Positions 26,642-36,332 of a stretch of 64,000 nucleotides of DNA are shown here, one piece after another. This DNA comes from G965216905 sp965216905. GTDB lineage: Bacteria; Actinomycetota; Acidimicrobiia; Spongiisociales; ZC4RG35. The position numbers and the translations under genes are program-made. The first letter of the stretch is position 1. Every line of letters begins with the position of its first letter. The stretch is from positions 248,001-312,000 of the forward strand of contig OZ244213.1 of NCBI GenBank assembly GCA_965216905.1. The letters are read 5' to 3'. The notes beneath the pieces are model-generated. The model searched no databases and had not been told where the DNA came from. It saw only the letters and a program-made list of their open reading frames with translations.

Positions 26642-27190
26642 CTAGGAAGACACCAGCCTCGGAAAGGCCTCGACGGCAAGATGAACCCATGGGGCCAGCG
26701 TCGGGTCGCCGGTGTCCACCATCGTTGCCAGATCCTCGGCCGCCACCCATCTCCAGTCCATGACCTCGGCGGGATCTGGGCTCGGGTCGGTGTCGGTCAG
26801 CGACTCGAACACGTGGTCGAACTCGTGCTCGACCAATCCCGACACCGGATCCCCGGCCCGGTACACGAACGAACCGATCGGCTCCGGCCGGCACTCGATC
26901 CCCAACTCCTCCAGCGTCCGCCGCTCGACCGCACGGACGAGCGGCTCGCCGGGACGCGGATGAGAGCAACAGGCATTGGCCCACACGCCGCCGAAGTGAT
27001 ACTTGGCCACGGCTCGCCGCTGGAGCAGCACCTCACCGGCGGAGTTGCGAATGAAGAGCGAGAAGGCACGGTGGAGGTGGCCCGGTTCCCGATGCGCTTC
27101 GGTCTTCCCCATCACACCGACCTCGAGTCCGTCGCGGTCGACCAGTACGACCTGTTCCGTCAGCCGGCTCGACTCGGGCGTCGAGGTCAC
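26642..27190 (-). CDS. idi: Isopentenyl-diphosphate delta-isomerase, type 1
   Basis: A 182-residue Nudix-fold enzyme that interconverts isopentenyl and dimethylallyl diphosphate in isoprenoid synthesis. The active-site cysteine lies in ANACCSHPRPGE. The Nudix-like metal region is RRTLEELGIECRPEP, and EHEFDHVFES carries the second catalytic glutamate area. The start is GTG at 27190, which overlaps the upstream gene stop as GTGA; ATG at 27199 is also possible. It is coupled to a small membrane protein and shares no other isoprenoid gene in the window. Confidence 0.88.
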   Translation of the reverse strand: MTSTPESSRLTEQVVLVDRDGLEVGVMGKTEAHREPGHLHRAFSLFIRNSAGEVLLQRRAVAKYHFGGVWANACCSHPRPGEPLVRAVERRTLEELGIECRPEPIGSFVYRAGDPVSGLVEHEFDHVFESLTDTDPSPDPAEVMDWRWVAAEDLATMVDTGDPTLAPWVHLAVEAFPRLVSS

Positions 27191-27465
27191 GCCGTCCATC
27201 CGAGCACCGTGTCCCCGACCCACGCCACCCACGCCCAGAGCAGTGCCGTTGCGACCGGGACCGCAAGGACCCTGAGGGGAACGTGCTTCCAGCGGAGTTG
27301 GAGCACGAACCCGACCACCCACACGGCCAGCATTGCCGCCCACGCCCAAATCGGGAACACCAGTCCACTGACCAGGAGCACGAATCCGACCGCCAGGTGC
27401 GCAACGACGCCGACCGCCACCAGTGCCAGCCGTCCGGGACTCATCCTGGGCTGCGGTGATGTCAC
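27187..27465 (-). CDS. Small membrane protein upstream of idi
   Basis: A hydrophobic protein of 92 residues (or 85 from the ATG at 27444) with three predicted helices rich in Val, Leu, Ala and Trp. It overlaps the idi start by GTGA, so the two are translated together. The family is not recognised. Its small size and coupling to an isoprenoid gene hint at a membrane-lipid role, but nothing in the sequence shows this directly. Confidence 0.55.
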   Translation of the reverse strand: MTSPQPRMSPGRLALVAVGVVAHLAVGFVLLVSGLVFPIWAWAAMLAVWVVGFVLQLRWKHVPLRVLAVPVATALLWAWVAWVGDTVLGWTA

Positions 27466-27557
27466 CGCCCGGAGGCTACCTCCCCGCCGAGGGGACGGCC
27501 TCGCGCCGGGGTCTGGTCGCGTATGCTCAGATCACGCCAACTGGGAGCTTGGGAGCC

Positions 27558-29522
27558 GTGCGTTCGAAGCGAAGCCTCATCATCCTTGCCATCGTCCTCG
27601 TCGGGGCGCTCGCCGCTCCCGGCACGGCCGCCGGTCCGGAGCGGGCCGAGTATCCGACCGAGAAGTTCGTCGTCGACGGAGAGCTCAACCCGCCGGACTC
27701 GCCCAACCCCTACTTGGCTTTTCTGGCCCCGGGCCAACGCGCCGACTACGCATCCTGGACCGCCTACCTCAATGCGGCCGGCAAGGTCAGGGCCAGCCGC
27801 GAGGCTCCGGGAGCACCGCGTCGGGGCATCAAAGTCCGCGAGGTCGAGGGCTCCGCAATCGGGGAGAACGACACGCAAGCCGATGCCGAGTTCATCGACG
27901 GGTTCGGTACGGAGAACGGAGAGCGACCCGCCGCCGAGATCGCCGGCTCGGCTCCGGAGTTCGAGGGCGACACCCTGTCCGCGGCAGCCGGAGAGCCGAA
28001 TGGCAGTCTGGGAGACGCCAACGTCGTCCCGCTCGAGGTGGGGGATGTCGCCACCGGAAGCGGCGTGATCGGCGACGAAGCAGCGCCTATGGGTCCCCCG
28101 GACTTCGACTTCTTCTTGATCCCGGGGGTGTCGGCCGGTGACACGATCATCGTCGACATCGACACACCCGACCCGTTCGGCGACCTCGACCCGTTCGTGG
28201 CGATCTGGAACCCGGCCCTCGCCCCGTTCGAGATCGCGGCCAACGACGACGACGGTTCCAGCTTCGACAGCTTCCTCAGCTTCGATGCACCCGTGGACGG
28301 CGACTACTACGTCTCGGTCGGCGGCTTCGGTGCGTTCGTACCGGTGGATCCCACCGACCCGGCGAGCCCGAGCGTCACCGGGGAGACAGGAAGCGAAGGC
28401 GACTACGACATCACCCTCGAGCTACGACGCGGCAACATCGACTTCTACGCGTTCGAAGCAGAGGCCGGCGACATCGTCGGGGCCACGGTCTTCGATGCCG
28501 CCACAAGGCTCGAACTGTATGCCGGCGATGGCACCTTGCTGATGGGATCCGGCCAGGATGCGACGCCGATCCATCCCGCCGTATCGCCGCTTCCCGGAGG
28601 CGGGAACGCCTCCCTGTCATTCGTGCTCGAGGAGGCGGGAACGTACGCGTTATCGGTGTCGGCCGTCGGCGAATACCTGGTCGATCTCCGGGTCTTCCGG
28701 CCGGCCAAGGAACTGACCGGCAGGGCTGTCCAGAAGCTGTACCTCGACTTCGATGGTGCATCGCTGGACCCGGGCATCTTCTTCGGCTTGGAAACCGGCA
28801 TCGAAGCACAGCTCTCGCCGCTGTCCGCCTTCCTGAGTCGCTGGGGTCTCACCGCCGCCGACGAGGACGCGGTAATCGATGCGATCGTCGCCTCGGTGGA
28901 GGAGAGCCTCGGCACGGACCCGGCGGTCTTCGGATCCAACGGGAGTCTCGACGCCGGCGACGGAGGTGGATCCTTCCACGTGGAGATCCTCAACAGCCGG
29001 GATCATGGCGACCTGTGGGGCCAGCCATACGTGAGTCGAGTGATCGTCGGTGGCACCATCCCCGAACTTCAGATCCCGACCGTTGGGATCGCCCAGTCGA
29101 TCGACGTCGGCGATTTCGAGAGCGAAGAGACCGCGGTGGTCCTGCTCGACCTCATGAGCGGGATCCCCAGCGACGACCTCTTCGTTCCCGAGGTGAGTCT
29201 CAACACGTACCCCACCGACCCGAGCAGTTCGATGATCGAATTGATCGGAACGGCGGTGGGGAACATCGTCGCTCATGAGGCGGGCCATTTCTCGGCCAAC
29301 TGGCACACCGACCAGTTCAACCCCTTCCCCAACATCATGGACCAGGGCGGAAACTTCCCCGGAACCATCGGTGTCGGCCCCGATGGCATCTTCGGTTCCG
29401 CGGATGACATCGACGTCGACTTCGGCGAGGACTTCTTCGTTCCCAACGAAGGGTTCGTCGGGCTCGAGGACACGCTCGAGAGCATCGCCTTCGGAATGTC
29501 GACCGGTCGTCAGGCCCGCTGA
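27558..29522 (+). CDS. Secreted putative zinc metalloprotease with pre-peptidase-like region
   Basis: A 654-residue protein with a signal peptide (RSLIILAIVLVGALAAPGTAA). Residues 150-390 hold acidic beta-rich segments resembling bacterial pre-peptidase domains (DFDFFLIPGVSAGDTIIVDID, DPFVAIWNP, GDYYVSVGGFG). The C-terminal part carries HEAGHFSANWH at residues 573-583, the HExxHxxxxxH zinc motif, followed by a possible Met-turn in NIMDQ at 594. The metzincin glycine at the third position after the second histidine is replaced by alanine. GTG at 27558 with GGGAG upstream is the start. It is probably released or wall-associated; its substrate is unknown. Confidence 0.75.
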   Translation: MRSKRSLIILAIVLVGALAAPGTAAGPERAEYPTEKFVVDGELNPPDSPNPYLAFLAPGQRADYASWTAYLNAAGKVRASREAPGAPRRGIKVREVEGSAIGENDTQADAEFIDGFGTENGERPAAEIAGSAPEFEGDTLSAAAGEPNGSLGDANVVPLEVGDVATGSGVIGDEAAPMGPPDFDFFLIPGVSAGDTIIVDIDTPDPFGDLDPFVAIWNPALAPFEIAANDDDGSSFDSFLSFDAPVDGDYYVSVGGFGAFVPVDPTDPASPSVTGETGSEGDYDITLELRRGNIDFYAFEAEAGDIVGATVFDAATRLELYAGDGTLLMGSGQDATPIHPAVSPLPGGGNASLSFVLEEAGTYALSVSAVGEYLVDLRVFRPAKELTGRAVQKLYLDFDGASLDPGIFFGLETGIEAQLSPLSAFLSRWGLTAADEDAVIDAIVASVEESLGTDPAVFGSNGSLDAGDGGGSFHVEILNSRDHGDLWGQPYVSRVIVGGTIPELQIPTVGIAQSIDVGDFESEETAVVLLDLMSGIPSDDLFVPEVSLNTYPTDPSSSMIELIGTAVGNIVAHEAGHFSANWHTDQFNPFPNIMDQGGNFPGTIGVGPDGIFGSADDIDVDFGEDFFVPNEGFVGLEDTLESIAFGMSTGRQAR

Positions 29523-29662
29523 TCACCGCGGCGCCGGTTCCGCCCTCGGGAGCCGGCGTCGACCGGGTCGACCTACATTTGGAGATATGCAGTCGGCCGC
29601 CGGTATCAGCCGAGCCTCTCGGTGAGTCTGTAGCGTGAAGGACCTTGGCGGAGAGGAGCGGC

Positions 29663-31882
29663 GTGAGCGGGTTCCACAACTTCGACCTGCAAATCACCGG
29701 CCTCCCGGACGGCAGTTTTCGGGCCGACGTCCTCAGCTCCTCGGCGGGTGAGGCGAAGGCGATCTTCTCGAATCCGTTCGACACGTTCGAGATCGAGAAT
29801 CTCGCTCTGCACGTGAACGGCCTGCGCCGTCGCGGAGCCGATGCCCGGCGCCGGATCGAGACCCCATCCGACCGACGAGCACGTGAGGTCGGCCGTCGAC
29901 TGTTCGAAGCCGTCTTCAGCGGGCCCGTTGGGGAGCGGTGGGCGGTCAGTCTCAATCGCGCCGATGCAACCGACTCCAAGGTGCGGCTCCGGATCAGACT
30001 CGAAGACGCCGCCGATCTGGTCGACGTGCCTTGGGAGTTCCTCTACTCACCGGCGCGCAACGGATACGTCGTCCATGACCCGGCGACGAGCCTGACCCGC
30101 TACGTCTCGGTCAACCGGGCCCGCAAGCGTTTGGCCGTCGAGGGCCCACTCCGAGTCATGGTGATCATCTCCGACCCGTCCGACCTCGATGCATCCGAGC
30201 GGCTCGACGTCGAAGCGGAGTGGCACCATCTGCAGGAAGCGGTTGCATCCCAGCCCCAGATCGAACTGATCAGGCTGCCGAGGGCCAGCCTCACCGAGAT
30301 CGCTACGGCCGTGCAGTTCCAGGGTCCGTTTCACGGCGTCCACTTCATCGGCCATGGCGTCTTCGACCAGGACCACCAAGACAGCCTGGTGGTGCTCGAG
30401 AATGCCGACGGGGCGGTCGAGATGCGAACCGGCTCGGAGTTCGCCACCGTGCTGGCCCAATCGCGGGCACTGCGTTTCGTGGTTCTCAACTCGTGCGAAG
30501 GGGCACGCACCTCTCGGGAGGATCCGTTCGCCGGCGCTGCCCACAGCCTGATCGCGTCGGCCGGCATTCCGGCGGTCGTAGCTATGCAGTTCACCATCAC
30601 CGACGCGGCCGCGGCCGAGTTCGCCCGAGGCTTCTACACCACGCTGGCCGCCGGGAAGACGATCGACGATGCGGTGGCGATCGGACGGTTCCGGATCTTC
30701 ACGAGTGGGCTTCATCCCGAGTGGGGAACGCCGGTGCTGTATCTCCGCAGCGAAGACGGGAGACTGTTCGACGTCCTGGCCGCGCCCGAGGATGGTTCCG
30801 TGGAGACCTTCCGACCGGTCGGCGACTCGACGGTCGCCACCAAGGACGAACAGACCCGTCAACCCTCGGAGCCTCCTGATGTCGATGACGCCGCCGCTCC
30901 CGGCTGGCCGGAGCTCGAGTCGCTGATCGCCGAGCACGACTCGATTCGCCTGGCGATGGAGGGCGGACCCCCACGAACCGAGCAGCTGGAGGATGTGGTC
31001 GAACGCCTCCGAGCGTTGCTACGGGAGGCGCCGACCGACCGGTTCGATCCATCCGAGTACCTCACGTCCACCGGACGGGGACACCGGGTCGCCGGGTACT
31101 CGTTCGTTCTCTCCAACCCCGATCCGCTCCTCTTGGATGTGGTGGTGGATGCAACGGTGCGCGAGGACAAGCCATTCGGTCAGTACCTCGGGCTTCGAGC
31201 GGTGTCGCGGCTGAGCGAGGTCGCTCCGCTGGCGTTCACCGAGGAGGTGGTGGCTCGACTCGAGGCGATGGTGCCCCGGCTCGGCGAGAGCAGCCATCGG
31301 CGGATGGTGCTGGCCGGCGTCCTCGCGGATGTCGAGCAGGCGAAGGCGGCCGAAGCGGCCCGGCTGGCACGCACCGAGCACGAGGCGTCACGGTCCCGAG
31401 CGGTGGAGGCCGCGGGCGCAGTCCCCATCGCCGCGCTCCCCACTGAGGTCTCATCGGTCTCGGAGGAGCAACCGACGCCGACCGCCGACGTCCCCGATCG
31501 TTTCGTTGCCCGCCTGTCCAAGGCCGGCCGGATAGCCATGAGGTTGAACATCTTCTTCTGGCTGATCATTCTCTTCGAGTGGATCCGCTCCCTGACAGAA
31601 TCCGACACGTTCATCTTTGACGTCGCCGTACTCGCCCCCTTCCTCACGTTCTTCACCGTGTTGGCCATTCGTGCCGCCTCGACGAGGGTGACGGTGGAGC
31701 CGAACGTGGTCCGGGTCCGTTCGCTCATCAAGACGAGGTCGATCCCGCGGGAGCGCGTCGCCGGCATTCACCAGCCCGGCCGAGGGGCACGCTGGTACCT
31801 GGTGACGACCGACGGCCGCCGGATCCGACTGCCGAAGGTCGTCGGCCTCGAGACCGTGCGACGGATCCTGGGATCCATCTGA
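29663..31882 (+). CDS. CHAT-domain caspase-like protease with C-terminal membrane/PH-like module
   Basis: A 739-residue protein. An N-terminal beta-rich region (about 1-150, ending in LVDVPWEFLYSP) leads into a CHAT protease domain. The catalytic histidine lies in HFIGHG (residue 231) and the cysteine in VVLNSCEGART (residue 278), followed by AHSLIASAGIPAVVAMQF, all hallmarks of the family. A helical linker of about 270 residues follows. Two hydrophobic segments (about 628-675) precede a PH-like beta tail (VRVRSLIKTRSIPRERVAGI). GTG at 29663, with GGAGAGGAG upstream, is preferred over TTG at 29645. CHAT proteases often act in stress, cell death or defence; the membrane module suggests activity at the membrane. 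Confidence 0.8.
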   Translation: MSGFHNFDLQITGLPDGSFRADVLSSSAGEAKAIFSNPFDTFEIENLALHVNGLRRRGADARRRIETPSDRRAREVGRRLFEAVFSGPVGERWAVSLNRADATDSKVRLRIRLEDAADLVDVPWEFLYSPARNGYVVHDPATSLTRYVSVNRARKRLAVEGPLRVMVIISDPSDLDASERLDVEAEWHHLQEAVASQPQIELIRLPRASLTEIATAVQFQGPFHGVHFIGHGVFDQDHQDSLVVLENADGAVEMRTGSEFATVLAQSRALRFVVLNSCEGARTSREDPFAGAAHSLIASAGIPAVVAMQFTITDAAAAEFARGFYTTLAAGKTIDDAVAIGRFRIFTSGLHPEWGTPVLYLRSEDGRLFDVLAAPEDGSVETFRPVGDSTVATKDEQTRQPSEPPDVDDAAAPGWPELESLIAEHDSIRLAMEGGPPRTEQLEDVVERLRALLREAPTDRFDPSEYLTSTGRGHRVAGYSFVLSNPDPLLLDVVVDATVREDKPFGQYLGLRAVSRLSEVAPLAFTEEVVARLEAMVPRLGESSHRRMVLAGVLADVEQAKAAEAARLARTEHEASRSRAVEAAGAVPIAALPTEVSSVSEEQPTPTADVPDRFVARLSKAGRIAMRLNIFFWLIILFEWIRSLTESDTFIFDVAVLAPFLTFFTVLAIRAASTRVTVEPNVVRVRSLIKTRSIPRERVAGIHQPGRGARWYLVTTDGRRIRLPKVVGLETVRRILGSI

Positions 31883-31900
31883 CCGAGAGGTGCGCCGCTC

Positions 31901-34900
31901 CTACAGCGTCACCTCGTCGGCGTAGACCAGGCGATGCTCCCACCGACGTGGTCCCCGCCCGCCCAGATCGGCGCGGTCGCCGAGGAGACGCTCCCATTCC
32001 TCGACGACGATCCGCCACTCGTCGCCGGCTCCAGGAGTCGCCACCGGAATCACCTCGGGTGCTTCGAGCTCCCCGACCCATGCTCCCTCCGACCCGGACG
32101 TCCCGGCGCCTCGCAGTGCCAATTCGACGGTGTCCACCGTCTCCCATCCGAGGTCGGTGTCCACCAGCGGATCGACACGCTGCAGTCTGGCCACCAACCG
32201 TCGATTGCGAGCCACCGCCTCTGCGGCGGTGGCGGCCGGCGGCGGGAACGTCTTGGTTCCGCGGAGCCCGACCGCACCCGACACCACCACCCGCACGTGG
32301 CGATCATCGGTCCGGGACACCGATGCGGTCCGTTCGGGCAGCAGCTGAACGAAGTCACAGCGAACGGGAGCCGACAAGTGGCATCCATTGATGCTGTCCG
32401 GTTGATATCGAGCCACGGTCAGCCGCACGAACGGCCAGATCCGGTCGGCGGGGTCGATGGCCACGTCGACGTACCAGAGCTCGCGCTCCGAGTTGTACCG
32501 GGGCCGGTAGCCCAGCACCGTCACCGGCCGAGGACTCGGCATGAACGGGTACGGCATCGTCACGGGCGGTGCGACGGGTCGCGACTCGTCGGCCGGGCGA
32601 TCATCGAGCCCGAACGACCGCATGAGGTTGTCGAACTCGAGGAACATGCCCCGACGCTCCACCGGCCGACCCAGCCACACCGGGTCCGCCCCCCATTGGC
32701 TCACGAAGTCCTCGTACCCGGCGTCGACACCCAACGGCGCCAGGAGCACGGCCAGCAGCTCACCCTCCCCGGACGAGTACCACGGCCGTTCCAGATACAT
32801 GCGTAGCCCGGACCGGCGCTCCCGGCGAACGGCGAACGGCTGCTCCGGTTCGGGACTGGTCCGCCATCGCATGAGCGGAATCACCGAGTCGACGATCGGC
32901 GCGGCGGGCGGCGCCGAACTCGGCACCGACAGCTCCGTCGTCGGGCCCACCACGCTGCCGGCCTGACCAGGCTCGAAGTACTCCCGGAAGCGCGTGTCCG
33001 CCCGGAAGGTGTACCGGACGTTCCGATGCTTGGTGTCACCCCATCGATGTTTCACCTCGTGCAGCCACACCGGTCCGAATCCGGGAACTTCGACCTCCTC
33101 GTCCGGGCCGTCTCCGGCCACGAGGACCGCGACATCTTCCTCCGGGCGAATCGCGGTCGTGAAGGCGACGCCCGACATGGCCGTTTCCTGGGGGATGGGA
33201 ATCGCCACGTCGTCGGTGAACTCGGTCCAGGCGGCCTCGGCGGTGAGCTGCTCTGTGCTGGGACCGTGGATGTCGACGCCGCCGATCAGCCAGGAATCCA
33301 CCGAGTCTCGGACTCTCGCCGCAACGAGCATCGTGGGCCGCGGCGGTTCGATCGGTCGCGGAACCGCGTGAACCATCGTGACCTGGTCGAAGGGGGTCAG
33401 CGCCCAGAGCCATCCATCGGCGGCGGCCGATTCGACATCGGGCTGGTCGCGGATCACGGCGGGCAACGACCGCCACACGCCGAACAGCTCGAGGTCGTCC
33501 CGAGCGAGCGCCGAGGAGACCCGTACGCGTTGGACGTCACCGGGTGGGAGCCCGATCTCGATGGCGTTTCCATCCACCCGGCCCTTCAGCTCGCTCCGGG
33601 CGGCGAGCACCAACCGATAGGGGCCCAGCTCCGGCCAGTCGCCGCCGTACCGCGCCGTGAAACCCTCCACCCCGAATGGGAAGATCAGCGCTCGGTCGGT
33701 CCCGGCCTCGGGGAACACCAGCGACACGCCTCGCGCCACCGGGTCGGGGAGGTAGGGGACCCGGGGCTGGGCACCGCGATGGACGATGTACTGGCCCGGG
33801 GCCGGTGGTTCACCCGGGTCGAGCGGAAGCGTCTTGAGGGTGGAGGCAGGGGTCCCGGGATCGGCCACCAACTCCATGTCGAGTTGATCGTCCTCCACGG
33901 TCGGATCGTCGAGGCGCGGCACGGTCGTATCGAACCATGTGCCCGATTCGCGGATGGCCACCGCCAGCAGTCGATCGTGATCGGCGGGATCGGTGGAACC
34001 GATCGCCTCATCGAAGACCCCGTGGAGTTCGCACTCACTCTGGCTCGACTTGGGTGGGGCGAGATGGCGTTCGGACGTCGAGCCGTAGCCGAAGGCGTCG
34101 GCGTCCGACGCCAGCGTCACCGTCACCTCCAGCGTGTCGGGGTCCTGAACCACCTGCGAGCGGATGACCATCTGCAGGAGTGACTCGCCCGGCGAGTTCG
34201 GATGACGGGCGACCACGGTCGGTGGTTGCACCGGCTCCCATCTCAGATAGGGGCGAAGCGGGGTCACGGTATCGATGGTGTCGGGAACCAACTCATCACC
34301 GATGTCGATCGCCCCGGCCACGACGATGGGATCATGGAACACCGGGTCGACGAACATGGGCACCTCGACATCGAGGACGACCTCTTCGAACGCCCGCTCG
34401 ACCAGCGCAGCACGGTCCACCCGCCCACCGACCTCGGGGGGTACCCGCCGGCGACGCTCCGATAGGCGAGAGACCACGATGCCATCGGCCGCCGCCGACC
34501 CGGTCAGTCGGCCGCCGGACCCGGGGTCGAAGACCCGGCGTCGAACAGTCGACGTCCGGCGTCGGATGAACGCCGCGGCCGCCTCCCCTCGGAGTTCGCT
34601 CTCCAGTCCGGGAGTCGGCCGGAAGTCGCCGGCGGGGCCGAGTCCCGCTTCGATCCGAGCGGCCAGGTCGGGTGGGACTTGGGGCGCCGGCCCCACTTCA
34701 CGGGGCCGGCTGTTCCCGGCCAGGTCGACACCCCATGCCCGAAACGAGTAGGACCGCCCATATCGGAGACGTGGAAGCGTTCCCCGCTCCACCCGATTCC
34801 GGAACACGATGGGCGTGACCTCGTCGGGGTTGGTGTCGGGGTCCTCGACTCGTTCGTCACCGGCAACGTGGCGAACGCGGTTGCCGGGACGTGGGGCTGC

Positions 34901-36331
34901 CAGGCTCCATCCTCCCCAGCTGGCCACGGCTTCGTGAACGTGGACCGGCGATTCGTCGGCTCCCACCGTCTCGGTGGCCGTGGTGGTCTGGGCGAATCCC
35001 TCTTCTTCTCCGTCCTCGATCACGCTCCCATGACCGAGGACGTCGACATCGACCCGCCGGGCGTGGACCGTGTGCCACCGGTTCGTGTGATCGTCGTACA
35101 CATCGAAGCGGTACCCGTGGGTGACGTCCTCGGCGTGCAGCAGCGGCGCTGCCCCGGCTGTCACCTTGGCGCCGAGGGCGTGTTGGTCTTCCATCCGGTT
35201 TTGGGTCTCCACCGCCCGCTGGTGGCGAACGATGGTGAACCCGGCACTGCGTTGTGCCGGGGTGGCCGTCGTGGCCTCGGCCTGCGCCTCCGCCGCCGCG
35301 AGAAGCCGGGGAATGGTCCACAGGAACCGGTCGGTCTTGAGGGCGGCTCCGTCGGCGTCCATATCGAGCACCGAGAACAGGTCGGCGTCCGCCAGCCGCA
35401 GACGGCCGGCCACCCACTCCTCGGTGGCGGGGGTGACGAACATGTCGTTGCCGATCAGCCCGCAGGCCGTCCGGACCGGATCGCCGACGATGCCGCCGAC
35501 GTGCACGTCGGCGCTGATCCACTCGCTGTCGGCCAGGGCGTCCAGGTCGGATACCGAGAAGTCGACGACCAGACCCAGGCGACGCAGTGCGGCCGGGTGG
35601 TCGGAGACGAGCGCGACCCGCTCGTGGAACTCCGGGACCGGCCGCGGCAGCGGCTCACGCATCAGGCCGTCGACGGGTCGGGGCCGCGGCCGGGTCACCG
35701 CCGATTCGGGCCGCTCGTAGAAGCGCCTGGCGCGGTGCAACTCCAGAAAGGCGCGGGACAGTGGATCCTCAGACGAGGCGATGAGGGCCTCGATTTCGGA
35801 GAGTGGAACGCGTTCGGTTTCGCCGAGGAGGTTGTCGAGCTGCCGTGTCATGTCTGCGTCCGACGGGGTGTCGGAGTCGTCGTTGACCACCCCCGTCATG
35901 AGCGCCGTCAGCGGATCACGCCGCCGGTCGGGCTTTCCGGGAGTGATGGGGTTGGACGCCATCGACACGAATGCCAGCAGCTTGGCGGTGTCGTGGACCT
36001 CGGCCGCCCGGAACGTTCGCCAATGCCGGTCCGTCCAGACGGGCGGCGACCGTCTTCGGACGGGAGTATCGGCGGGGAACGCGGCGGCCCATACCGCGAC
36101 GTCGATGTCGGCGAACTGCGGCGTCGCGTCGATCTCCCCCTTCTGGTTGCTGAGGATCACCTTCCCGGCGGTCAGAAGGTCGAGCCAGTTTCGGAAGGTC
36201 GGAAACCGGTCGAGTCGCTCTTCGCTCTCGTCCGGCGTGAGGTTCGGCGACACGAACACCGAGACGTGGAAGGGAGCTGCCGGGCTTCGGCTGTGAGGAA
36301 GCGCCACCGCCGTGAATCGTTCGGTCACCAT
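31901..36331 (-). CDS. Giant protein of unknown function, second of a pair
   Basis: About 1476 residues with no signal peptide and no hydrophobic helix that I could pick out. It is rich in Pro, Asp, Glu, Arg and Trp, and looks like a string of beta-sandwich-like segments. Examples are YGRSYSFRAWGVDLAGNSRPRE near residue 530 and HEVKHRWGDTKHRNVRYTFRADTRFREYF near 1100, the latter reminiscent of fibronectin-like fold edges. RSGLRMYLERPWYSSGEGELLAVL lies near 1175. I recognise no catalytic motif or named family. The ATG at 36331 lies one base after the stop of the other giant gene, with GGAGGAG upstream, so the two are made together. It converges on the CHAT gene. Confidence 0.75.
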   Translation of the reverse strand: MVTERFTAVALPHSRSPAAPFHVSVFVSPNLTPDESEERLDRFPTFRNWLDLLTAGKVILSNQKGEIDATPQFADIDVAVWAAAFPADTPVRRRSPPVWTDRHWRTFRAAEVHDTAKLLAFVSMASNPITPGKPDRRRDPLTALMTGVVNDDSDTPSDADMTRQLDNLLGETERVPLSEIEALIASSEDPLSRAFLELHRARRFYERPESAVTRPRPRPVDGLMREPLPRPVPEFHERVALVSDHPAALRRLGLVVDFSVSDLDALADSEWISADVHVGGIVGDPVRTACGLIGNDMFVTPATEEWVAGRLRLADADLFSVLDMDADGAALKTDRFLWTIPRLLAAAEAQAEATTATPAQRSAGFTIVRHQRAVETQNRMEDQHALGAKVTAGAAPLLHAEDVTHGYRFDVYDDHTNRWHTVHARRVDVDVLGHGSVIEDGEEEGFAQTTTATETVGADESPVHVHEAVASWGGWSLAAPRPGNRVRHVAGDERVEDPDTNPDEVTPIVFRNRVERGTLPRLRYGRSYSFRAWGVDLAGNSRPREVGPAPQVPPDLAARIEAGLGPAGDFRPTPGLESELRGEAAAAFIRRRTSTVRRRVFDPGSGGRLTGSAAADGIVVSRLSERRRRVPPEVGGRVDRAALVERAFEEVVLDVEVPMFVDPVFHDPIVVAGAIDIGDELVPDTIDTVTPLRPYLRWEPVQPPTVVARHPNSPGESLLQMVIRSQVVQDPDTLEVTVTLASDADAFGYGSTSERHLAPPKSSQSECELHGVFDEAIGSTDPADHDRLLAVAIRESGTWFDTTVPRLDDPTVEDDQLDMELVADPGTPASTLKTLPLDPGEPPAPGQYIVHRGAQPRVPYLPDPVARGVSLVFPEAGTDRALIFPFGVEGFTARYGGDWPELGPYRLVLAARSELKGRVDGNAIEIGLPPGDVQRVRVSSALARDDLELFGVWRSLPAVIRDQPDVESAAADGWLWALTPFDQVTMVHAVPRPIEPPRPTMLVAARVRDSVDSWLIGGVDIHGPSTEQLTAEAAWTEFTDDVAIPIPQETAMSGVAFTTAIRPEEDVAVLVAGDGPDEEVEVPGFGPVWLHEVKHRWGDTKHRNVRYTFRADTRFREYFEPGQAGSVVGPTTELSVPSSAPPAAPIVDSVIPLMRWRTSPEPEQPFAVRRERRSGLRMYLERPWYSSGEGELLAVLLAPLGVDAGYEDFVSQWGADPVWLGRPVERRGMFLEFDNLMRSFGLDDRPADESRPVAPPVTMPYPFMPSPRPVTVLGYRPRYNSERELWYVDVAIDPADRIWPFVRLTVARYQPDSINGCHLSAPVRCDFVQLLPERTASVSRTDDRHVRVVVSGAVGLRGTKTFPPPAATAAEAVARNRRLVARLQRVDPLVDTDLGWETVDTVELALRGAGTSGSEGAWVGELEAPEVIPVATPGAGDEWRIVVEEWERLLGDRADLGGRGPRRWEHRLVYADEVTL

Positions 36332-36332
36332 G

